The translations under genes were made by a program, and so were the position numbers. Below, in pieces: positions 58,223 through 64,000 of a stretch of DNA of 64,000 bases. Source of the DNA: DAOTXS01 sp034435055. GTDB lineage: Bacteria; Chloroflexota; Anaerolineae; UBA4142. Numbering within the stretch: position 1 is the first letter of the stretch; each line of letters begins with the position of its first letter. The stretch lies in contig DAOTXS010000024.1 in the NCBI GenBank assembly GCA_034435055.1, positions 4,509 to 68,508 on the forward strand, written 5' to 3'. The notes beneath the pieces were generated by a model. The model searched no databases, had not been told where the DNA came from, and saw only the letters and a list, made by a program, of their open reading frames with translations.

Positions 58223-61200
58223 ATGCCTGCTGGTTATTATCGTTTCCCAACGATTGCCGGGAATTCCGTAGTGTTTGTGTGTGAAGATGATTTGTGGACG
58301 GTTGCTACTTCGGGAGGTGTCGCGCGCCGCTTGACATCGAACCTGGGTGAAGCCACGCGTCCGATGCTTTCGCCGGATGGGACGCAACTGGCGTTTGTCG
58401 GATTTGAAGAAGGCGCGCCGGAAATTTTTCTGATGCCGGCGCTCGGTGGGCAAGCCCAGCGCCTAACTTTTCTCGGCGGCGGGCTATGCCAAACCGTCGG
58501 CTGGCGCGATGGCAAAATTATTTTTGCGAACAACGCCGGGCAACCGTTCAACGCGCTCTTGCATCTTTACATGGTCGATACCAACGGCAATCCGCCGGAA
58601 CGTCTCAACATCGGTCCCGCGCGGACGATTTCGTATGGCGGGCGCGGCGCGGTCATCGGACGGAATACGGCAGACCCGGCACGCTGGAAACGTTATCGCG
58701 GCGGGACGACCGGGCAAATTTGGATCGATGAAAACGGCGATGGCAATTTTGTCCCGCTGAAACTCGAAGGCAATCTTGCCGCGCCAATGTGGATTGGCGA
58801 GCGCATTTATTTCATCTCCGATCACGAAGGCATTGGCAATTTATATTCATGCTTGCCAAACGGCAACGATGTCCAGCGCCACACGCATCACGCCGATTTC
58901 TACGCGCGCAATCCATCGACCGACGGCAAACGCATTGTCTATCACGCCGGCGCGGATTTGTTCGTCTTTGACCCGGCGACGAACACAACCCAAATGATCC
59001 CGGTCGAATTTCATTCGCCGCAGACGCAACGCAATCGCAAGTTTGTGTACGCCGGCAAATATCTGGAAGACGCAATGTTGCATCCGAATGGTCAAGCGAT
59101 TGCGATTTCCGCGCGCGGCAAAATTTTCACGATGGCAAACTGGGAAGGCGCGGTATTCCAACCCGGCGACGGTGACGGCGCGCGTTATCGTTTGCCGGCG
59201 TGGTTGAACGACGGCGAGCGTTTGATCGCCGTTACCGATGCCGGCGGTGAAGAATCGTTTGTCCTGCTCCACGCCACCGCGAATAAAGAACCGGAACGTA
59301 TCGAAGGTTTAGACATCGGTCGCCCGGTCGCCTTGGCCGTCAATCCTAAAAAGGACCAAATCGTTTTTACGAATCATCGCTACGAACTGCTGTGGCTCGA
59401 TTTGACCAGCCGTGAGTTAAAAGTGATCGATGCCGGCTTGGCGCATCCCATCACCGGTTTCGATTGGTCGCCGGACGGCGCGTGGCTGGCGTACAGCGTT
59501 TCGATTTCACTCCAAGTCGATGTGTTGAAATTGTGGAAGTTGGAGACCGGCGAAAAATTTCAAATCACCAACCCGGTGCTGCGCGATGTTGCGCCCGCTT
59601 TCGATCCCAATGGCAAGTATTTGTATTTCTTATCGTACCGCTATTTCAATCCGGTGTACGACAATCTGCACTTTGACCTGAACTTTCCGCGTGGAATGAA
59701 ACCGTATCTCATTACCTTACAAAAAGATACCACATCGCCTTTTGTGCCTAAGCCGCGCGTGGACAAGAAAAAAGAGGACGCCGAAGAGAAGAAGGAAGAC
59801 CAGCGCGAAGGTGAAGAAAAGAAAGAAGCAGAAAAAAAGGACGAAGCCAAAACGCGCGACGAGGAAAAAGAAAAGCACGACGAGAAGGAAAAGGACAAGC
59901 CGGTTCAAATCGACCTCGAGGGCATTCAATCGCGCATCGTCGAATTTCCGGTCGATGAAGCGTTGTACGGTCGTGTGCTGGGATTGAAGGATAACAAAGT
60001 TTTGTACTCGTGGTACCCGGTGGAAGGATCGTTGGGGCAGTCGTGGGCACAGCAAGGCGAGCCAGCGGCAAAAGGGACACTCGTCGTTTATTCGTTCGAC
60101 GACCAAAAAGAAGAGGAACTCGTCAGCGGCATCACCGATTTTAAACTCTCGCGCGATGCATCGATGTTGCTCTATCGTGCCGGCAATCGACTGCGCGTGT
60201 TCAAAGCCGGCGAAAAACCGGAGCGCGACGGCAGTGCTGCGCCCAATCGCAAATCGGGCTGGCTCGATCTGGAGCGATTGAATCTTGCGGTAAACCCGGG
60301 AAGCGAGTGGCGACAAATGTTCCGCGAGGCGTGGCGTTTGCAGCGCGATCAATTTTGGACGCCAGATATGTCCCAGGTCGATTGGGTGGCAATTCACGAC
60401 CGTTACTTGCCGTTGGTGGATCGCGTCGCCAGCCGCGCCGAGTTTTCCGATTTGATGTGGGAGATGCAAGGCGAACTTGGCACGTCGCACGCGTACGAAC
60501 TTGGCGGCGATTATCGTCACAACCCCGATTACTCGCAAGGTTATCTCGGCGCGGATTTTGTGTACGATGAGGCGAAAGAAGCATGGCAAGTCAATCACAT
60601 TGTGCAAGGCGATCATTGGGACGAAGATAGTGATTCGCCGTTGAATAATCCGGGGATCAATGTTCAAGTTGGCGATTATCTGCTGGCGATCAACGGACGC
60701 AAATTATCGCGCGCGCTTTCGCCGGCGATGGCGCTGGTGAATATGGCGGGCGATGAAATTGCGTTGACGGTCAAACACGGCGACGAGGAGCCGCGCGTGG
60801 TGATGGTGAAAGCATTGCGCGGCGATATGAAGGTGCGTTATCGCGAGTGGGTCGAGAACAATCGCCGGCGCGTGCATGCGGCGACGAATGGTCGCGTGGG
60901 GTATGTGCATATTCCCGATATGGGCGCGCGCGGGTACGCGGAATTTCATCGCGGCTATCTTGCCGAAGTCGATCGCGAAGGGTTGATCGTCGATGTGCGT
61001 TTCAACGGCGGCGGTCACGTCTCGGCGTTGATTCTGGAAAAGTTGGCGCGGCGGCGCGTGGGGTACGATATTTCGCGTTGGGGACAAACACCGGAACCGT
61101 ATCCGCCGGAATCGGTGCTGGGCCCGATGGTCGCCTTGACCAACGAATTGGCTGGATCGGACGGCGATATTTTCTCACACGGCTTCAAGTTGATGAAGCT

Positions 61201-61516
61201 GGGTCCGCTTCTTGGTAAACGGACGTGGGGCGGCGTCATCGGCATCTGGCCCCGTCACGCGCTGGTCGATGGGACGATTACAACGCAACCGGAATTTTCA
61301 TTTTGGTTTGAAGACGTGGGCTGGGGGGTGGAAAACTACGGCACCGACCCGGATATTGAAATCGACAATACGCCGCAGGATTACGCGCGCGGACGCGACG
61401 CGCAGTTGGAACGCGCGTTAGAAGAAATCCAAAAACTGCTCGCCGCGAATCCGCCCAAAGTTCCAACGTTCGATACGAAACCCAGCCGCGCGTTGCCGCG
61501 ATTGCTGTCGAAATAG
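58223..61516 (+). CDS. Tricorn-type protease
   Basis: 1097 residues from ATG 58223 (GGAG upstream). N-terminal beta-propellers (about 5-560) with repeated LSPDGTQLAFVG-type blades, a PDZ-like segment (about 800-850, VGDYLLAINGRKLSRA) and an S41-like catalytic part: His in LGTSHAYELGG near 756, Ser-Asp in LAGSDGDIF near 979. Tricorn degrades oligopeptides after the proteasome or other proteases. A Lys/Glu-rich run (about residues 513-570) lies inside the second propeller and is not typical. No signal peptide. Confidence 0.93.
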   Translation: MPAGYYRFPTIAGNSVVFVCEDDLWTVATSGGVARRLTSNLGEATRPMLSPDGTQLAFVGFEEGAPEIFLMPALGGQAQRLTFLGGGLCQTVGWRDGKIIFANNAGQPFNALLHLYMVDTNGNPPERLNIGPARTISYGGRGAVIGRNTADPARWKRYRGGTTGQIWIDENGDGNFVPLKLEGNLAAPMWIGERIYFISDHEGIGNLYSCLPNGNDVQRHTHHADFYARNPSTDGKRIVYHAGADLFVFDPATNTTQMIPVEFHSPQTQRNRKFVYAGKYLEDAMLHPNGQAIAISARGKIFTMANWEGAVFQPGDGDGARYRLPAWLNDGERLIAVTDAGGEESFVLLHATANKEPERIEGLDIGRPVALAVNPKKDQIVFTNHRYELLWLDLTSRELKVIDAGLAHPITGFDWSPDGAWLAYSVSISLQVDVLKLWKLETGEKFQITNPVLRDVAPAFDPNGKYLYFLSYRYFNPVYDNLHFDLNFPRGMKPYLITLQKDTTSPFVPKPRVDKKKEDAEEKKEDQREGEEKKEAEKKDEAKTRDEEKEKHDEKEKDKPVQIDLEGIQSRIVEFPVDEALYGRVLGLKDNKVLYSWYPVEGSLGQSWAQQGEPAAKGTLVVYSFDDQKEEELVSGITDFKLSRDASMLLYRAGNRLRVFKAGEKPERDGSAAPNRKSGWLDLERLNLAVNPGSEWRQMFREAWRLQRDQFWTPDMSQVDWVAIHDRYLPLVDRVASRAEFSDLMWEMQGELGTSHAYELGGDYRHNPDYSQGYLGADFVYDEAKEAWQVNHIVQGDHWDEDSDSPLNNPGINVQVGDYLLAINGRKLSRALSPAMALVNMAGDEIALTVKHGDEEPRVVMVKALRGDMKVRYREWVENNRRRVHAATNGRVGYVHIPDMGARGYAEFHRGYLAEVDREGLIVDVRFNGGGHVSALILEKLARRRVGYDISRWGQTPEPYPPESVLGPMVALTNELAGSDGDIFSHGFKLMKLGPLLGKRTWGGVIGIWPRHALVDGTITTQPEFSFWFEDVGWGVENYGTDPDIEIDNTPQDYARGRDAQLERALEEIQKLLAANPPKVPTFDTKPSRALPRLLSK

Positions 61517-61601
61517 TTTGTGATTCTCACGCTCTTGTGTTAAAATCTACGCGCAGTTGCAAAATTGTCCGTGATCTTTTTGGCTTCAAAGGAGAGACCG
61601 A

Positions 61602-61988
61602 ATGAGTGGCTCGTGGCTATTTACCAATTATCCCGCTTCTCGCTCCGTCATCGAAAACGATTTGCGTCTGGTGTTTTGGAAAGCCGGCGTCAAAGGGATT
61701 TGGGTCACCTGCACCAAAGATACCGCGCCGTTTGAGTGTCAAGCCGAGTGGAACGGCACGCCGTTTACCTTCGCATGGGAACCGAAGAATTATTTGATGC
61801 TCAAAATGAAATCACCCAATCAAGACGTGCTCAACGTGTTCGAACGATTGCTCAAACACAAAGCGCTGGCGGCGTACAAGAACGGCGGCGGCAATGTCAT
61901 CGTCGAGTGGCGCGTCAAAGATGCGAACGCGCGCTTTGACGAATTGAAAACAAGTGGCGTTGCAGCCTTAGAGCGATTGGATAAATAA
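61602..61988 (+). CDS. Hypothetical protein
   Basis: 128 residues, no family recognised. Compact, Trp-rich, beta-strand-like first half (WVTCTKDTAPFECQAEWNG) with two Cys, helical second half. AAAGGAGAG lies 7 bases before the ATG. Between Tricorn and polA. Confidence 0.6.
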   Translation: MSGSWLFTNYPASRSVIENDLRLVFWKAGVKGIWVTCTKDTAPFECQAEWNGTPFTFAWEPKNYLMLKMKSPNQDVLNVFERLLKHKALAAYKNGGGNVIVEWRVKDANARFDELKTSGVAALERLDK

Positions 61989-61989
61989 T

Positions 61990-62082
61990 TTCTCAATTTT
62001 CCAATTTACCGATGAGCCAATGTGCCAATCTGCTTGGTCGGATTTGGTTCATTGGCTCATTGAGTAATTGGCTCATCAATTT
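61990..62082. repeat. GATGAGCCAAT repeat upstream of polA
   Basis: GATGAGCCAATGTGCCAAT and the inverted ATTGGCTCATTGAGTAATTG, ATTGGCTCATC form an imperfect palindrome that reaches the polA start; no ribosome site is evident for polA. Confidence 0.55.
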
Positions 62083-64000
62083 ATGAAACTTGTTTTGCTC
62101 GATTCTCTCGCGCTGATTTACCGCGCCTATCACGCCATTCAAACAAATCTCGCCAGCCCCACCGGCGAACCGACGAACGCGACGTATGGTTTCACCAACA
62201 CGATTCTGCGCGTGTTGAACGACGAGAACCCCGAGCTGATCGCCGCGGCGTTCGATGTGGGCAAAACTTTTCGCGACGATTTGTTCCCCGAATACAAAGC
62301 GCATCGTCCGGAAATGGCGGACGATTTGCGCATTCAAGTCAAACGTTCGCGCGAAGTTGTGGAAGCGTTGGGCATCCCGGCATTCGGCGTCGAAGGCTAT
62401 GAAGCAGACGATTTGCTCGGCACGCTCGCGCGGCAGGCAACCGAACGCGGTATCGAAACGATTATCGTCACCGGCGACACCGACACGTTGCAACTTGTGA
62501 ATCCACACGTGCGCGTGTTGATGTTCGCGCCGCAAGCGGGCGGCGGATTCACCCTGTACGACGAAGCCGCAGTGAAGAATCGCTATCAACTGGAGCCGCG
62601 CCAACTCATCGATTTCAAAGCGCTCAAAGGCGACACGTCCGATAACATTCCCGGCGTCGCCGGCATCGGCGAAAAAACCGCAACCAAACTTGTGCAAACG
62701 TACGGCAGCGTCGAAGAAATTTACAAACATCTCGACGAAATCGAAAAACGCTGGCAAGAAAAATTGCGCGCCGGCAAAGACGATGCCGCAAAAAGCAAGA
62801 AGCTCGTCACGATTGTAACCGACGCGCCGGTGCAACTCGATCCCGAAGCGTGCCGCGTGCGGACGCTGATGCGTGATCGCGAGCGCGTCGTCGCACTTTT
62901 CCGCGAACTGGGTTTTCGCAGTTTGATCGAGCGATTGCCCGGCAACGCACCGCCAATCGAAACAATTGCCGAACCGCACGCGCCGCAAAAACCGGTCGCC
63001 GAAAATTATCACACCGTCGATTCTGAATCGGCACTCGATACATTGGTCGCGCGACTCAAATCGGTTGGCGCGTTTGTCATCGATGTGGAAACGACCGGCA
63101 CCGATGCGATGCGCGCCAAGTTGGTGGGTTTGGCAATCGGCGTGGGAAATGGTGAAGCATATTACATTCCATTGAAAATCGACGAACGACCAACGACGAA
63201 AGACGAAGGACAACTTGCGTTCGATATTCAACCTTCGTCATCCGTCATTCGTCCTTCGTCGCTCGAACGTGATTACGTCCTCAAGAAATTAGAGTCCGTT
63301 TTCCAAGATGACCACATTCAAAAATTCGCGCACAATGCTAAGTACGATATGACGGTTCTCGCTGAAGCCGGGAGCGAGTTGCGTGGACTTGCGTTCGATT
63401 CAATGATCGCCGCGCATTTGATCGAGCCGACCGGACAATCGATTGGATTAAAATCGTTGGTGTTCCAAAAGTTCGGCGTCGAGATGACCGAGATTCAATC
63501 GCTCATCGGCAAAGGTAAAAATCAAATTTCGATGGCGGACGTGGACATCGATAAAGTTTCGCGGTATGCGTGCGCGGACGCGGATTATACGTTTCGGCTG
63601 GTTGAACATTATCGCCCGCAACTTGCCGAGCGCGGCGTCGAACAATTATTCCGCGACGTTGAAATGCCGCTGATCCCGGTGTTGATGGAAATCGAGCGCA
63701 CCGGCGTTTTGCTCGATCTCGATTTTCTCGCGCAAATGTCGCGCGACCTCGCGGCGCGTTTGCACGAATTGGAAAAACAAATCCAAACGATGGTCGGCGC
63801 GCCGATCAACATTGCCTCGCCGCAACAATTGGGCGACGCGCTGTTCAACCAACTCAAACTGCCGACAACTGGGTTACCCAAGACAAAAACCGGGCAGATT
63901 TCTACCGCCGCCGACGTTTTGGAATCGCTTCGTTCTGCGCACCCGGTCATCGCGTTGATTTTGGAACATCGCGAGTTGTCGAAACTGCAAGGCACGTACG
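62083..64000 (+). CDS. polA: DNA polymerase I, N-terminal part (runs off the right edge)
   Basis: 639 codons are visible. The 5' nuclease domain (1-290) holds LLDSLALIYRAYHA, AAFDVGKTFRDD, EADDLLGTLA, VTGDTDTLQLV and GDTSDNIPGVAGIGEKTA. The 3'-5' exonuclease (about 305-490) keeps its acidic residues: FVIDVETTGTD and HNAKYDMTVL, with YACADADYTFRL, so proofreading should work. The polymerase domain begins at the end (EIERTGVLLD). Residues about 366-393 are encoded by a palindromic repeat. Confidence 0.95.
   Translation, partial: MKLVLLDSLALIYRAYHAIQTNLASPTGEPTNATYGFTNTILRVLNDENPELIAAAFDVGKTFRDDLFPEYKAHRPEMADDLRIQVKRSREVVEALGIPAFGVEGYEADDLLGTLARQATERGIETIIVTGDTDTLQLVNPHVRVLMFAPQAGGGFTLYDEAAVKNRYQLEPRQLIDFKALKGDTSDNIPGVAGIGEKTATKLVQTYGSVEEIYKHLDEIEKRWQEKLRAGKDDAAKSKKLVTIVTDAPVQLDPEACRVRTLMRDRERVVALFRELGFRSLIERLPGNAPPIETIAEPHAPQKPVAENYHTVDSESALDTLVARLKSVGAFVIDVETTGTDAMRAKLVGLAIGVGNGEAYYIPLKIDERPTTKDEGQLAFDIQPSSSVIRPSSLERDYVLKKLESVFQDDHIQKFAHNAKYDMTVLAEAGSELRGLAFDSMIAAHLIEPTGQSIGLKSLVFQKFGVEMTEIQSLIGKGKNQISMADVDIDKVSRYACADADYTFRLVEHYRPQLAERGVEQLFRDVEMPLIPVLMEIERTGVLLDLDFLAQMSRDLAARLHELEKQIQTMVGAPINIASPQQLGDALFNQLKLPTTGLPKTKTGQISTAADVLESLRSAHPVIALILEHRELSKLQGTY
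63180..63261. repeat. Palindromic repeat read in frame within polA
   Basis: CGACGAACGACCAACGACGA...GACGAAGG at 63180-63209 and its imperfect inverse CCTTCGTCATCCGTCATTCG...TTCGTCG at 63232-63261, with a 22-nt centre. The polA frame is kept. Confidence 0.7.

Noticed and set aside
1..64000. CRISPR array, prophage or biosynthetic gene cluster
   Set aside because: No regularly spaced repeats with unique spacers, no phage structural genes, and no PKS/NRPS/RiPP core enzymes were seen.

Overview
The window looks like a chromosomal piece of a bacterium of the Chloroflexota type (Anaerolineae-like). This is an inference from proline/threonine-rich PTPTP linkers in secreted and signalling proteins, PknB-type kinases fused to beta-propellers, a Tricorn-type protease, a Rieske/cytochrome b/cytochrome c cluster and a V4R protein beside nuo genes. 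No 16S rRNA is present to settle it. GC is moderate (mid-50s by eye), and a few AT-richer genes look like later arrivals.

Layout. 1-3.9 kb: Fe-S cluster assembly (3' end of sufB, sufD, a rhodanese, sufU, a 7Fe-type ferredoxin, a SufT-like DUF59 protein). 3.9-8.6 kb: two alpha/beta hydrolases, an M28-like peptidase, DegV and an aldo/keto reductase. 8.6-10.8 kb, minus strand: a small Cys-rich protein, the RNase P RNA gene (rnpB), and directly upstream of it a tRNA-Lys(UUU) gene split by a ~694-nt group I intron that carries a broken PD-(D/E)XK homing endonuclease; then a GAF/fRMsr protein. 10.9-22.8 kb, minus strand: a nuo operon with A, E, H, J, K, L, M, N but no B, C, D, F, G or I, and with GxxExxY, DinB, V4R, cyclophilin, HsmA-like, low-GC and REP-transposase genes between the subunits. 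22.9-26.9 kb: csoR-copA copper cluster with a YHS protein and a methyltransferase. 26.9-29.7 kb: AI-2E exporter and a glycoside hydrolase. 29.8-33.2 kb: Rieske, cytochrome b and diheme cytochrome c. 33.4-38.9 kb: DUF4349 lipoprotein, phosphoesterase, tsaE-tsaB-rimI, Trm112-like protein, secreted gluzincin. 39-43.3 kb: frameshifted S10 carboxypeptidase, accessory genes, DUF4160/DUF2442 pair. 43.4-53.9 kb: RNase Z, then a signalling block (GAF-PAS adenylate cyclase, two Ser/Thr kinases, a membrane protein with four cyclic-nucleotide domains). 54-64 kb: tRNA-Leu(CAA), ECF sigma/anti-sigma pair, small proteins, MarC, Tricorn protease, and the 5' part of polA.

Two themes stand out. First, the tRNA-Lys group I intron joined almost base to base to rnpB. 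Second, several families of short palindromic repeats sit between genes, overlap stop codons, and in three housekeeping genes (nuoL, copA, polA) are read through in frame; a Y1 REP-associated transposase that could mobilise such repeats lies inside the nuo operon.
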